64,000 nucleotides of DNA from assembly GCF_902506345.1 (NCBI RefSeq), contig NZ_LR733413.1:3359198-3423197 (forward strand), read 5' to 3'. The notes beneath the pieces are model-generated. The model saw only the letters and a list, made by a program, of their open reading frames with translations, was not told the origin of the DNA and searched no databases. The stretch comes from Flavobacterium sp. 9R. GTDB taxonomy: Bacteria > Bacteroidota > Bacteroidia > Flavobacteriales > Flavobacteriaceae. The translations under genes were made by a program, and so were the position numbers. Shown here in pieces: positions 1 through 8,482 of this stretch. How positions within the stretch are numbered: position 1 is the stretch's first letter; each line of letters begins with the position of its first letter.

Positions 1-63
1 AGTGATATTAATCAAAGCTAAAGCAAATGTTAAAAAAATGACTTTAATTGTAGTTGGTTTCAT
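1..63 (-). CDS. Start of an exported protein, cut by window edge
   Basis: Reading the minus strand from the CAT at 61-63 gives an uninterrupted 21-codon reading frame to the window edge. It begins with Met-Lys-Pro and then a hydrophobic run (VIFLTFALALI), which looks like the start of an N-terminal signal peptide. Only this fragment is inside the window, so the family cannot be named. The gene is divergent from rlmN. The assignment is inference from a short fragment. Confidence 0.45.
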   Translation of the reverse strand, partial: MKPTTIKVIFLTFALALINIT

Positions 64-507
64 TGTTCTATATTTAAAGATTATTGATGTATTCTTAATA
101 ATACTAGGATTTATTGTGTTTTTTTACAGCGATATCCTTTTTGTATTATTTATATAGCAAATTTCGCTACAATGTGCTTACTGGAATATGATAAAAGTCA
201 TACTTATAAATTTTAAGATTTTTTTAACATTTTTACATCGATTTCGTTGGTTTTTTATTTAGAAGTAGTTTCAATAAGAACTAAAAACTCTTTAAATTAA
301 TCAGAATTACCGTATTTTGTTTGTTTCATTTTTTTCTTTTTTTATTCAAAAAATCAGTCGTTTTTTTTATGATTTTAATTGTATTCTCAAAAAAAAGTTG
401 TTTTCATTCGATTTCTTTTGAAATTCATTTTCTTGCTTTTGCTAGAATAAATTCTATTAATAAGTGAAATTGAATTCAAAACATTAAAAATTGAATAAAT
501 TTGCAGC
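64..507. other. Divergent intergenic region before rlmN
   Basis: These 444 very AT-rich bases lie between the divergent partial gene at 1-63 and rlmN. An imperfect palindrome (TAGC-AAATTT-CGCTA) lies near 154-170 and could be an operator or part of the promoter for the left-hand gene. The right end holds the rlmN promoter. I see no convincing reading frame or RNA gene here. Confidence 0.5.
470..503 (+). promoter_or_regulatory. Bacteroidota-type promoter of rlmN
   Basis: TTG at 470-472 is followed after 23 bases by TAAATTTG at 496-503, a full match to the TAnnTTTG -7 element used by the primary sigma factor of Bacteroidota. The -7 element ends only four bases before the ATG at 508, so the expected transcription start falls at or within a few bases of the start codon. 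Confidence 0.65.
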
Positions 508-1551
508 ATGGAAATCGAGAAAAAAGATATTAGAGCTTTGTCTAAAGAGGAATTGCGCACCTTTTTTGTAAATAATGGCGACAAAGCTTTTCGTGGTAAT
601 CAAGTATATGAATGGTTATGGACCAAAGGAGCGCATAGTTTCGAGGACATGACAAATGTGTCTAAAGCTACGAGAGCTATTTTAGAAGCACACTTTGTCA
701 TTAATCATATCAAAGTTGATACTATGCAACGCAGTGAAGATGGCACAGTCAAAAACGCCGTTCGTTTACATGATGGATTGGTCGTCGAATCGGTTTTAAT
801 TCCTACCGAAACTAGAACTACCGCTTGTGTTTCAAGTCAAGTAGGCTGTAGTTTGGATTGTAATTTTTGTGCGACAGCACGATTAAAAAGAATGCGTAAT
901 TTAGAACCAGCAGAAATTTACGACCAAGTAATTGCTATTGATAAAGAGAGTAGACTCTATTATAATCATCCCTTGTCTAATATTGTTTTTATGGGAATGG
1001 GCGAGCCGTTGATGAATTATAACAATGTGTTGAAAGCAATAGAAATGATTACTTCTCCAGAAGGTTTAGGAATGTCTCCAAAGCGAATAATGGTTTCTAC
1101 TTCTGGTATTCCAAAAATGATTAAGAAATTAGCCGATGATGAGGTGAAATTCAAATTAGCAGTATCACTTCATTCTGCAATAGACGAAACTCGGGCTAGA
1201 ATTATGCCTTTTAGTGCCAATTTTCCTTTGAAAGAATTACGAGAATCTCTAGAGTATTGGTACCGTAAAACCAAAAGCAAGGTGTCCTATGAATACGTTG
1301 TTTGGAAAGGAATCAATGATGATAAAGCGTCAATTGATGCCTTGGTGAAATTTTGCAAATATGTGCCTTGTAAAGTCAATCTTATAGAATACAATCCTAT
1401 TGATGATGGTGAGTTTCAGCAAGCATCTGAAGAGGCGATAGCCGCTTATATTAAAGGCTTGCAGGCTATTGGCGTCGTTGTCAAAGTGAGAAGAAGTAGA
1501 GGAAAAGACATTGATGCTGCTTGCGGCCAATTGGCAAATAAAGAAGCGTAA
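508..1551 (+). CDS. rlmN: 23S rRNA/tRNA A2503/A37 C2-methyltransferase RlmN
   Basis: This radical SAM enzyme methylates C2 of A2503 in 23S rRNA and of A37 in some tRNAs. The 347-residue length is normal. The CxxxCxxC iron-sulfur motif is C114-SLD-C118-NF-C121, and the C-terminal catalytic Cys is C339 in the DAACGQL segment. The N-terminal accessory domain (about 1-90) carries the FRGNQVYEWLW segment seen in the family. The ATG at 508 is favoured because it begins the conserved N-terminus. The gene stands alone between its own promoter and the prenyl synthase promoter; its message is probably leaderless or nearly so. Confidence 0.97.
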   Translation: MEIEKKDIRALSKEELRTFFVNNGDKAFRGNQVYEWLWTKGAHSFEDMTNVSKATRAILEAHFVINHIKVDTMQRSEDGTVKNAVRLHDGLVVESVLIPTETRTTACVSSQVGCSLDCNFCATARLKRMRNLEPAEIYDQVIAIDKESRLYYNHPLSNIVFMGMGEPLMNYNNVLKAIEMITSPEGLGMSPKRIMVSTSGIPKMIKKLADDEVKFKLAVSLHSAIDETRARIMPFSANFPLKELRESLEYWYRKTKSKVSYEYVVWKGINDDKASIDALVKFCKYVPCKVNLIEYNPIDDGEFQQASEEAIAAYIKGLQAIGVVVKVRRSRGKDIDAACGQLANKEA

Positions 1552-1615
1552 CAATTGAAACATAATCATGTAAATTTAAACTAGTACTATTTATGTCTTT
1601 TTTTATTTTATATGC

Positions 1616-1623
1616 TATATTTG
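1616..1623 (+). promoter_or_regulatory. -7 element of the polyprenyl synthase gene
   Basis: TATATTTG is an exact TAnnTTTG match ending eight bases before the ATG at 1632. No clear TTG is found 17-23 bases upstream, so the -33 box is weak. The expected leader is only a few bases long. Confidence 0.45.
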
Positions 1624-1631
1624 AATCCTAA

Positions 1632-2609
1632 ATGAATATCACCTCACAAATAAAACAACCCATCTTTGATGAAATGGAACTTTTCGAGAAAAAGTTCTAT
1701 GAATCAATGTCTTCAAAAGTAGCCTTACTCAATCGAATTACTTATTATATAGTAAACAGAAAAGGAAAACAAATGCGTCCGATGTTTGTTTTTCTTACTG
1801 CAAAGATGATTTCTGGAGGAACAGTAGAAGAGCGTACTTATCGAGGTGCTTGTGTGATTGAGCTGATTCATACTGCTACTTTAGTACATGATGATGTTGT
1901 AGACGATAGCAATCGTCGAAGAGGTTTTTTCTCCATCAACGCTTTATGGAAAAATAAAATCGCGGTTTTAGTTGGTGATTATTTGTTGTCCAAAGGTTTA
2001 TTGTTATCCATTGACCACGGCGATTTTGATTTGTTACGAATCATATCAGTAGCTGTTCGCGAAATGAGCGAAGGAGAATTATTGCAAATAGAAAAAGCCA
2101 GAAGACTCGATATTACAGAAGAGGTATATTACGAAATTATCCGAAAAAAAACAGCTACACTAATTGCGGCTTGCTGTGCTTTAGGTGCTAGATCTGTTAG
2201 TGATAATGAAGTCGTAGTTGAACAAATGCGAAAGTTTGGAGAACTTATAGGTATGGCTTTTCAAATTAAAGATGATTTGTTCGATTATACTGAAGAAGCC
2301 ATCGGAAAACCTACAGGAATTGATATCAAAGAGCAAAAAATGACTTTGCCTTTAATCCATATTCTAAATACCTGTACTACAAAAGAAAAAAGTTGGTTAA
2401 TTAATTCCATCAAAAACCATAACAAAGACAAAAAGCGAGTAAAAGAAGTCATTGCTTTTGTAGTTAACAATGGTGGACTTTCTTATGCCGAACAAAAAAT
2501 GATTGACTTTCAACAAGAAGCATTAGCTATTCTTGAAAATTTCCCCACTTCAGATTATAAATCGGCCTTGACCTTAATGGTCAATTATGTAATCGAAAGA
2601 AAAAAATAA
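1632..2609 (+). CDS. Trans-polyprenyl diphosphate synthase
   Basis: This long-chain prenyl transferase condenses isopentenyl diphosphate onto an allylic diphosphate, most likely to make the side chain of menaquinone. The 325 residues include both aspartate-rich motifs: D87-D88-x-x-D91 followed by RRR, and D214-D215-x-x-D218, plus the GKxxRP-like segment (GKQMRP) near residue 47. Length and motifs match IspB/octaprenyl-type enzymes, but chain length cannot be read from sequence alone. It lies upstream of the ECF sigma operon with a 156-base gap and is probably a separate transcript. Confidence 0.92.
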   Translation: MNITSQIKQPIFDEMELFEKKFYESMSSKVALLNRITYYIVNRKGKQMRPMFVFLTAKMISGGTVEERTYRGACVIELIHTATLVHDDVVDDSNRRRGFFSINALWKNKIAVLVGDYLLSKGLLLSIDHGDFDLLRIISVAVREMSEGELLQIEKARRLDITEEVYYEIIRKKTATLIAACCALGARSVSDNEVVVEQMRKFGELIGMAFQIKDDLFDYTEEAIGKPTGIDIKEQKMTLPLIHILNTCTTKEKSWLINSIKNHNKDKKRVKEVIAFVVNNGGLSYAEQKMIDFQQEALAILENFPTSDYKSALTLMVNYVIERKK

Positions 2610-2682
2610 TTTTTTTTCGTCTGTAAAGTGCCGTAATCATTGGTGTTTCTATTTTTTTATCAAAAACAAAACAACTACATGC

Positions 2683-2708
2683 AACCTTTTTGTTGCTTGC
2701 CTCGTCTA
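2683..2708 (+). promoter_or_regulatory. Putative ECF-sigma promoter of the sigma operon
   Basis: An AAC core (GCAACCTT, core 2683-2685) is followed after 17 bases by CGTCTA at 2703-2708. This is the -35 AAC / -10 CGTC layout with the spacing typical of ECF sigma factors, and it differs from the TAnnTTTG promoters elsewhere in the window. It lies 58 bases before the sigma gene, suggesting that the sigma factor transcribes its own operon. Confidence 0.55.
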
Positions 2709-2765
2709 TGCTAATAGAAGTCGGTTTTACAAAAACAACAACTGCTGACCAACACGCTTTATTAT

Positions 2766-3326
2766 ATGAAAGTAATTCCATTACATCATGAAGAACAAAA
2801 GTTGATTCAACTTGCCATTGAAAAGAATAGGCAGGCGCAACAACAGTTGTATTCTAAATTTTCTTCAAAAATGTTAGGAGTTTGCAGACAGTATATAAAA
2901 GATATTCATCAAGCCGAAGATGTAATGATTACCGCATTTATGAAGGTTTTTGTGAATCTAAGAAATTTTGAACACAAAGGAAGTTTCGAAGGTTGGATTC
3001 GTAGAATTATGGTCAATGAATGTATTTCTTTTTTGAGAGTAAATAAAAAAATGAAATATACCGAAGACGAGTTTTTTGTAGAAGAAAGTTTTGATGCCAT
3101 TGGAGATCAGTTCTCCGTAGAAGAAATTCAAACCTTAATTGATACACTTCCAGAAGGCTATAAAATGGTCTTTAATTTATATGCGATAGAAGGATACAAA
3201 CATCAGGAAATTGCTCAATTGCTTGGTATTTCTGAAGGTACTTCAAAATCACAATTATCGCACGCTAGAAAAATGTTACAACAGCAGATCAACTGCTTAA
3301 AAAATAAGCAAAATGGAACGAAATAA
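2766..3326 (+). CDS. ECF-family RNA polymerase sigma factor
   Basis: This 186-residue alternative sigma factor has region 2 at about 20-95 (including the segment ending FEGWIRRIMVNECISFLR) and a region 4 helix-turn-helix at about 125-175 (HQEIAQLLGISEGTSKSQLSHARKML split across the recognition helix). The short two-domain layout is typical of ECF factors. It overlaps the following gene by 14 bases, so the two proteins are translationally linked. The putative ECF promoter upstream suggests autoregulation. The stimulus is unknown; the envelope proteins encoded next to it suggest envelope stress. Confidence 0.93.
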   Translation: MKVIPLHHEEQKLIQLAIEKNRQAQQQLYSKFSSKMLGVCRQYIKDIHQAEDVMITAFMKVFVNLRNFEHKGSFEGWIRRIMVNECISFLRVNKKMKYTEDEFFVEESFDAIGDQFSVEEIQTLIDTLPEGYKMVFNLYAIEGYKHQEIAQLLGISEGTSKSQLSHARKMLQQQINCLKNKQNGTK

Positions 3327-3981
3327 TTTTGAACAACAAGCCAAAGAGAAGCTCTCCAATCGAGAAATTACTCCCTCAGCTCAAGCTTGGGATCGATTAG
3401 ACGCGATGTTGTCTATCCAAGAAAAGCCAAAGAAAAAAATCAATTGGTGGTATGTTGCAGCTAGTGTTACAGGACTTTTATTGGTAGGAACACTCTTTTT
3501 TAACACATCAAAAGAAAGTAATGTTATAATGCCATCTCAAGAAATCGTGGTGACTTCTACTGAAGATAAAGATTCGGTTACGACACAGCCTTTTATTGAA
3601 TCAAAAAACGAAGTTAGTGTTCAGCCTAAATCCGCTGTAGCAACGAATGTCTCTAAGGTTACCAATAATCAAATTACAACCACAAAAAATACGCATCAGG
3701 AGCTTTCAATCAACAATCAAATCACAACCATCAACAATCAAATTAGTACTACTACCGAAAACAACACAACACATCAAGCAATTGCCGCGATAGATGAAAA
3801 TGTTCAAGTAGCACCCACACTAATCCAAAAAAAACAAAAAATACAAGTCGACCCATCTTCTTTATTATCACAAGTCGATGGAGAATTGGAACTCTCTTTT
3901 AGAGAAAAAGTAATTGCTAAAGTGAATAAAAATTATCAAACCGTAAAAGTGGCTTTGGCCAACCGAAACAATCAAGAATAA
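3313..3981 (+). CDS. Single-pass membrane protein, probable anti-sigma factor
   Basis: The 222 residues comprise a short cytoplasmic N-terminus (1-43, with the segment ITPSAQAWDRLDAML), one transmembrane helix (about 45-63, WWYVAASVTGLLLVGTLFF) and a Ser/Thr/Asn/Gln-rich periplasmic part containing repeated NNQITT-like units (about 115-155). The C-terminal 40 residues look structured. Topology and the 14-base overlap with the sigma gene suggest a sigma-binding anti-sigma factor. The cytoplasmic part is shorter than a zinc anti-sigma domain and has no Cys/His motif, so the mechanism is unproven. Confidence 0.6.
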   Translation: MERNNFEQQAKEKLSNREITPSAQAWDRLDAMLSIQEKPKKKINWWYVAASVTGLLLVGTLFFNTSKESNVIMPSQEIVVTSTEDKDSVTTQPFIESKNEVSVQPKSAVATNVSKVTNNQITTTKNTHQELSINNQITTINNQISTTTENNTTHQAIAAIDENVQVAPTLIQKKQKIQVDPSSLLSQVDGELELSFREKVIAKVNKNYQTVKVALANRNNQE

Positions 3982-4023
3982 AAACAATCAATCATCAATC
4001 AAATTTTTTAAAAACTAGTAATC

Positions 4024-5067
4024 ATGAGAAATTTTACCATTTATCTAGCCGCCCTATTCTGTATTTTTGCCAGCAAAATGATAGGGCAAGAATCCTTCGA
4101 AAAAAGAGCTAAGGAAATTGCAACACGCATTGAAAAAATCACCAAAGAAGAAAAAGCAGCACTAAAAGAGGAAATTGAAGCCGTAAATCTTCAGCAGCAA
4201 GCAGGAACAATTACCAAAGAAAAAGCAGACGAGAAAAAGAAAGTCCTCGCCGAAGCCAGAGCCATCAATATCGAAGCCCGAGTAGCCAAAGAACAAGAAC
4301 AATTAAATGAATTGGTACAGCTAAAAGTAGACGGAAAAATCAAAGAAAGCGATTCTTCTCGAACTTTAGTGATTCACTGGGACGACGATTTTGACTTCAG
4401 AAATAAAAAGAAAGAAAAGAAATTTGGTGAAAAAAGAACCACGAGTCAATTTGTTTTTGCTGCAGGTTTGAACAACCTTATGGTTGACGGCAAATTACAA
4501 GACAAAGATTTCAAATTTATGGGTTCTCATTTTTATGAGTGGGGAACTACCTATAATACTAGGATTTTGAAAGACAATAATTTATTGCATTTCAAATACG
4601 GTATGTCCGTAATGTACAATAATTTACGCCCAACCAATAACCGCACTTTTGTAGTAAACGGAGACCAAACCAACCTAGAAGTGTATTCCAAAGACTTGAA
4701 AGAATCCCGTTTCAGAAACGTTTATTTAGTGGTTCCTATGCATTTAGAATTCGATTTTTCTGGAAGTACAATGAACGATGACAAGCGTCAATTCAGAACC
4801 CACAAATCCTTTCGTTTTGGGTTAGGAGGTTACGCAGGAATCAATTTAAAATCCAAACAAAAGATAGAATATCGTGAAAATGGTGATAAAATTTACGCCA
4901 AAAACAAAGCGGATTTCAACACCAGTAACTTCATTTATGGTTTGAGTTCATACATCGGGTACAAGGAAACGAGTTTGTATGTAAAATACGATTTGAATCC
5001 ATTGTTTACAAGCAATGCAGTAGACCAAAACAATATTTCAATGGGAATCCGTTTCGATTTTAATTAA
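4024..5067 (+). CDS. Exported coiled-coil / outer-membrane beta-barrel protein
   Basis: A signal peptide (about 1-22, ending MIGQ) precedes a highly charged Lys/Glu/Ala-rich helical segment (about 25-110) that is probably a coiled coil. From about residue 140 to the C-terminus there are alternating aromatic/polar strands, ending in SMGIRFDFN, with a terminal aromatic as in outer-membrane barrels. It is the third gene of the sigma operon, 42 bases after the anti-sigma candidate, so it is likely a regulated output or sensor in the outer membrane. The specific function is unknown. Confidence 0.55.
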   Translation: MRNFTIYLAALFCIFASKMIGQESFEKRAKEIATRIEKITKEEKAALKEEIEAVNLQQQAGTITKEKADEKKKVLAEARAINIEARVAKEQEQLNELVQLKVDGKIKESDSSRTLVIHWDDDFDFRNKKKEKKFGEKRTTSQFVFAAGLNNLMVDGKLQDKDFKFMGSHFYEWGTTYNTRILKDNNLLHFKYGMSVMYNNLRPTNNRTFVVNGDQTNLEVYSKDLKESRFRNVYLVVPMHLEFDFSGSTMNDDKRQFRTHKSFRFGLGGYAGINLKSKQKIEYRENGDKIYAKNKADFNTSNFIYGLSSYIGYKETSLYVKYDLNPLFTSNAVDQNNISMGIRFDFN

Positions 5068-5124
5068 AATAAGGAGCGAATCATAAGGCTTTTTCAGGCC
5101 ACATCGTTCCCGCCATCATTCCTA

Positions 5125-5160
5125 AACCTCGTGAGCTGAACCCCAGCTCACGAGGTTTTT
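5125..5160 (+). terminator. Strong intrinsic terminator of the sigma operon
   Basis: A perfect 14-base stem (arms 5125-5138 and 5144-5157, core CTCGTGAGCTG) with a five-base loop is followed by a T run. It closes the three-gene sigma operon. Confidence 0.9.
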
Positions 5161-5676
5161 CCCTTCTGTCGGGGCTATACGATTAGCAAGGTTTTTTCCT
5201 TGGAAGAAATTTTGTAATACGGGTGAATGATAAATTACATTTTATAACTATCCAGGTATTTTTTTGGATATTAATTGCCTCCAACTTTAGTTGGAGGGAT
5301 GAAATTTGAAAGTTTTAAAGGCTTTAGCCAAAACCAGCTGCTTTTATTTGGCTAAAGCCAATGAAATCAATCCCCATAACTCCAGCTAAAGCTGGAGCCA
5401 ATTGAAAGTTACTATTTTTTTTGAAGCACTTCGCACCACCTATCTACTAAAATCCGCGAAATCTGCGTGCCATAATGCGTGCATTTATTTAGTAGATTCA
5501 CTAAGACTTTTTTCAATTGAACCACAAAGCCAAAACTTTGCGAACTTTGCGATTTTTCCTTTGCGAACCTTGCGGTTAAAATTTCACGCTAATTTGTCTT
5601 AAATCAGTGCATTCGTGGCTAAAGCCTTTATAGACGAATCTATAGCGTAATAATGCTAAGTTTAATTATCCAAAAT
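5161..5676. repeat. Mosaic of inverted and direct repeats, no gene
   Basis: This gene-free stretch holds several repeat units: a hairpin CCTCCAAC/GTTGGAGG (5278-5297); a 13-base inverted pair GGCTTTAGCCAAA / TTTGGCTAAAGCC (5320-5332, 5347-5359); CTCCAGCT/AGCTGGAG (5380-5397); ATCTACTAAA / TTTAGTAGAT (5441-5450, 5488-5497); tandem TTTGCGAAC-type units (about 5537-5575); and ATTCGT / ACGAAT flanking a further GGCTAAAGCC (about 5611-5638). Such units are common in Flavobacterium intergenic DNA. The 66-codon frame here (5402-5602) reads through these repeats and is not a credible gene. Confidence 0.75.
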
Positions 5677-5692
5677 TAACTTTGTATCTTTG
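5677..5692 (+). promoter_or_regulatory. Tandem -7 elements before dnaG
   Basis: TAACTTTG (5677-5684) and TATCTTTG (5685-5692) abut each other, both matching TAnnTTTG. No good TTG lies at the usual distance upstream. They sit 28-44 bases before the dnaG start. Confidence 0.45.
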
Positions 5693-5720
5693 ACCTTTTC
5701 CAACTTTATTCCTTAATAAA

Positions 5721-7697
5721 TTGATTTCAAAAGCAACCATAGATACCGTTTTCGAAACCGCTCGTGTAGAGGAGGTTATTGGCGATTTTGTGCAATTAAA
5801 ACGCGCTGGGAGCAATTTCAAAGGCTTGAGTCCTTTCTCAGACGAACGTTCTCCTTCTTTTATGGTGTCACCAGCCAAAGGAATCTGGAAAGATTTTAGC
5901 TCAGGAAAAGGCGGCAATGCAGTGGCTTTTTTAATGGAGCACGAGCATTTTACCTATCCCGAAGCGATTCGATATTTGGCCAAAAAATACAATATCGAAA
6001 TCGAAGAAACAGAACAAACCGATGCTGAAAAAGCCAATACTGATGTTCGAGAAAGTATGTTTTTGGTGTCTGAATTTGCGAAAAATTATTTTCATTCCAC
6101 ACTATTAAATACCGAAGAAGGGAAGGCGATAGGCTATTCGTATTTCAAAGAAAGAGGTTTCACCAACGAAATCATAAAAAAATTCGGACTGGGTTATTCT
6201 CCAGAAACTTGGGACGCTCTAACGAAAGAAGCACTTGGGAAAGGATATCAATTACAATATCTAGAAAGTACGGGTTTAACCATTCCAAAAGACGACCGTC
6301 CTTTTGATAGATTCAAAGGAAGGGTGATGTTCCCTATCCAAAGTATGTCGGGTAGAACCTTAGGTTTTGGAGGGCGCATCTTAACCAATGATAAAAAAGC
6401 GGCCAAATATTTAAACTCTCCCGAGAGCGAAATTTATCATAAGAGCAAAGTCTTGTACGGAATTTTCCAAGCCAAACAAGCCATTGCCAAACAAAATAAT
6501 TGTTATTTGGTTGAAGGATATACCGACGTAATTCAATTTCATCAGGCGGGAATCGAAAATGTTGTGGCTTCATCAGGTACGGCTTTAACACCCGACCAAA
6601 TCCGATTAATCAATAGATTGACCAAAAACATTACCGTACTTTTTGATGGTGATGCTGCGGGGCTTCGTGCTTCCATTCGAGGAATCGATTTGATTTTGGA
6701 AGAAGGGATGAACGTAAAAGTGTGTACTTTTCCTGATGGCGACGACCCAGATAGTTTTGCTAAAAAGACATCTTATGATGATTTAGTAGCTTACTTAGAG
6801 AATAACGCAAAGGATTTTATTCAGTTCAAAGCTTCTCTTTTAATGAACGAAGCTAAGAACGACCCAATAAAGAAAGCCGATTTGATTCGGGATATGGTAA
6901 CGAGTATTTCTAAGATTCCAGACCGTATTCAACGAGAAATATATTTGCAAGAATGTTCAAGGATTATGGATATTTCTGAGCAGGTTTTGGTGAGTACTTT
7001 GGCACAATTAGTCCAAAAAGACATTACCGAAGTAGGGAAAAAACAAAAGCAAGAGCAAAAAGCATTTGAAATTGTAAAGAATGAAAATCCCGTTCAAACA
7101 GAGAAAGTTGATGTTTTATATCGTTTAGAAAGAAAGATAATCGAAATTTTATTGCTCTACGGAAATAAAGATGAAGTTTTTGAAGATGTACTTTTAAAAG
7201 CGAATCCAGATGGGGAGATTGTTCACGTAGTTGAAAAAAAGGAGTACAAAGTTTTTCAGAGAATCTATTTGAGTTTACAAGAAGATGAGGTAGAGCTTGC
7301 GCATCCCCATTTTAGGGCTATTTTTAATGATTTGATTTCATATTATCTTCAAAATGAAACAGAAGGAATTGATAATTATCTAAAAAATTTAAAACCTGAG
7401 TTTGCACAAGAAGTTACGGATATTTTGATGGAAGAAGAACAAATCGTGCTTCATAATTGGGAAGGGCAAAACATTTTTGTGAAACAAAAAACAGAAACAG
7501 TAAGTCAACATACTTCGGAAACTATTATATCCATTCGCGAATACCTAATCAATAAACTAATTATGGATTTAATGAACGAATTCACTTCAAACCCTGAAGC
7601 AGATGTAGAAGAGTTGAAAGTAATGATTAATGATTATAATAAGCTCAAAGTCAATTTGACGGGAGCAATTGGTCGAATTCGTTCTACTTACATATAA
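5721..7697 (+). CDS. dnaG: DNA primase DnaG lacking zinc ligands
   Basis: DnaG makes RNA primers for replication. The 658 residues comprise an N-terminal CHC2-like domain (1-100), a Toprim catalytic core (E265-GYT-D269, and D309-G-D311) and a C-terminal helicase-binding region. In standard DnaG the N-domain binds zinc through Cys-His-Cys-Cys. Here the equivalent residues are S37, S40, D58 and S61, while the surrounding segments (DERSPSF, GKGGNAVAF) are kept, so metal binding is lost but the fold is probably retained. The start is a TTG at 5721, chosen because it begins the conserved N-terminus and no in-frame ATG fits. It is followed by a bidirectional terminator. Confidence 0.95.
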   Translation: MISKATIDTVFETARVEEVIGDFVQLKRAGSNFKGLSPFSDERSPSFMVSPAKGIWKDFSSGKGGNAVAFLMEHEHFTYPEAIRYLAKKYNIEIEETEQTDAEKANTDVRESMFLVSEFAKNYFHSTLLNTEEGKAIGYSYFKERGFTNEIIKKFGLGYSPETWDALTKEALGKGYQLQYLESTGLTIPKDDRPFDRFKGRVMFPIQSMSGRTLGFGGRILTNDKKAAKYLNSPESEIYHKSKVLYGIFQAKQAIAKQNNCYLVEGYTDVIQFHQAGIENVVASSGTALTPDQIRLINRLTKNITVLFDGDAAGLRASIRGIDLILEEGMNVKVCTFPDGDDPDSFAKKTSYDDLVAYLENNAKDFIQFKASLLMNEAKNDPIKKADLIRDMVTSISKIPDRIQREIYLQECSRIMDISEQVLVSTLAQLVQKDITEVGKKQKQEQKAFEIVKNENPVQTEKVDVLYRLERKIIEILLLYGNKDEVFEDVLLKANPDGEIVHVVEKKEYKVFQRIYLSLQEDEVELAHPHFRAIFNDLISYYLQNETEGIDNYLKNLKPEFAQEVTDILMEEEQIVLHNWEGQNIFVKQKTETVSQHTSETIISIREYLINKLIMDLMNEFTSNPEADVEELKVMINDYNKLKVNLTGAIGRIRSTYI

Positions 7698-7700
7698 AAA

Positions 7701-7730
7701 AAAGGAAGTCTAAAATAGACTTCCTTTTTT
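7701..7730. terminator. Bidirectional terminator between dnaG and a response regulator
   Basis: AAAGGAAGTCT and AGACTTCCTTT form an 11-base stem with a short AT loop, flanked by A and T runs, between convergent genes. Confidence 0.9.
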
Positions 7731-7764
7731 ATTTTTTGCGAAAATTAGTAAATCAAAAATCGAA

Positions 7765-8394
7765 TTAAACGATTTCTAATGTTTTAGCTTTGTTAACCAA
7801 GTCAACCAAATTGGTTACATTTAATTTGGTTAATAAACGCAATTTGTAAGTACTAATTGTTTTTTCGTTTAGAGAAAGAATGTCAGCTATTTCGTGGTTT
7901 TTCTTACCATCGCTCAAATAGCGCAAGACTTCAATTTCTCGGTTAGATAATTTACGATACAAACGTTCGCTTTTACTTTGTTTGGCTATCAAAGCCATAT
8001 TTTTACGAACATTTTCGTTCACAATAATTTTGCCTTGATGCACTTTTACAATAGATTGACCTAATGTTTCTAGTTTCTCGGATTTGTGAACATAGCCAGA
8101 AACTCCTGCTTTAATTGCATTGGGAGCATAAATTTGTTCCGAAAGACTACTAAAAATAATAATCTTCGTTTTAGGGAAGTTTTTCAACATCGCCTTAATT
8201 TCAAAAATACTCGCCAATCCCTCTAGTTCTAAGTCGATTACCAATACATCGATTTCCTTGTTTTGGAGGATGTCTCGAACCATCGAAAAATTACCAACAT
8301 TGGCTACAATAGAGATTTCATCGTGGTCTTTAAAGTACGATTTAACTCCAAAATGGGTTACAGGATAGTTATCTGCTAAACAAACTTTAATCAT
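7765..8394 (-). CDS. NarL/FixJ-type response regulator
   Basis: The 209 residues comprise a receiver domain (1-120; phosphoacceptor D54 in VLVIDLELEG, conserved Lys in YVHKSEK) and a LuxR-type helix-turn-helix (about 145-205, with LSNREIEVLRYLSDGKKNHEIA). It is a DNA-binding two-component output protein, but no kinase gene is adjacent, so it is an orphan here. A small inverted repeat lies in its leader. The target genes cannot be predicted from the sequence. Confidence 0.92.
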   Translation of the reverse strand: MIKVCLADNYPVTHFGVKSYFKDHDEISIVANVGNFSMVRDILQNKEIDVLVIDLELEGLASIFEIKAMLKNFPKTKIIIFSSLSEQIYAPNAIKAGVSGYVHKSEKLETLGQSIVKVHQGKIIVNENVRKNMALIAKQSKSERLYRKLSNREIEVLRYLSDGKKNHEIADILSLNEKTISTYKLRLLTKLNVTNLVDLVNKAKTLEIV

Positions 8395-8417
8395 GGTATT
8401 TATTTTTTAAGAGTTGT

Positions 8418-8442
8418 CTATCAAAATGATAGCATAAATGTA
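8418..8442 (-). promoter_or_regulatory. -7-like element and inverted repeat before the regulator
   Basis: On the minus strand TACATTTA (8442-8435) resembles TAnnTTTG and is followed at once by CTATC-aaaat-GATAG (8418-8432). An inverted repeat at the start of the transcript could be an operator, perhaps for autoregulation. Confidence 0.3.
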
Positions 8443-8482
8443 GTAAAAAAAATACAATAAATACCAGGAATGTTAATTTTTT

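Noticed and set aside
5402..5602. 66-codon open frame on the plus strand
   Set aside because: It runs through several inverted and direct repeats, has no promoter of its own and an unnatural composition; it is intergenic repeat DNA.
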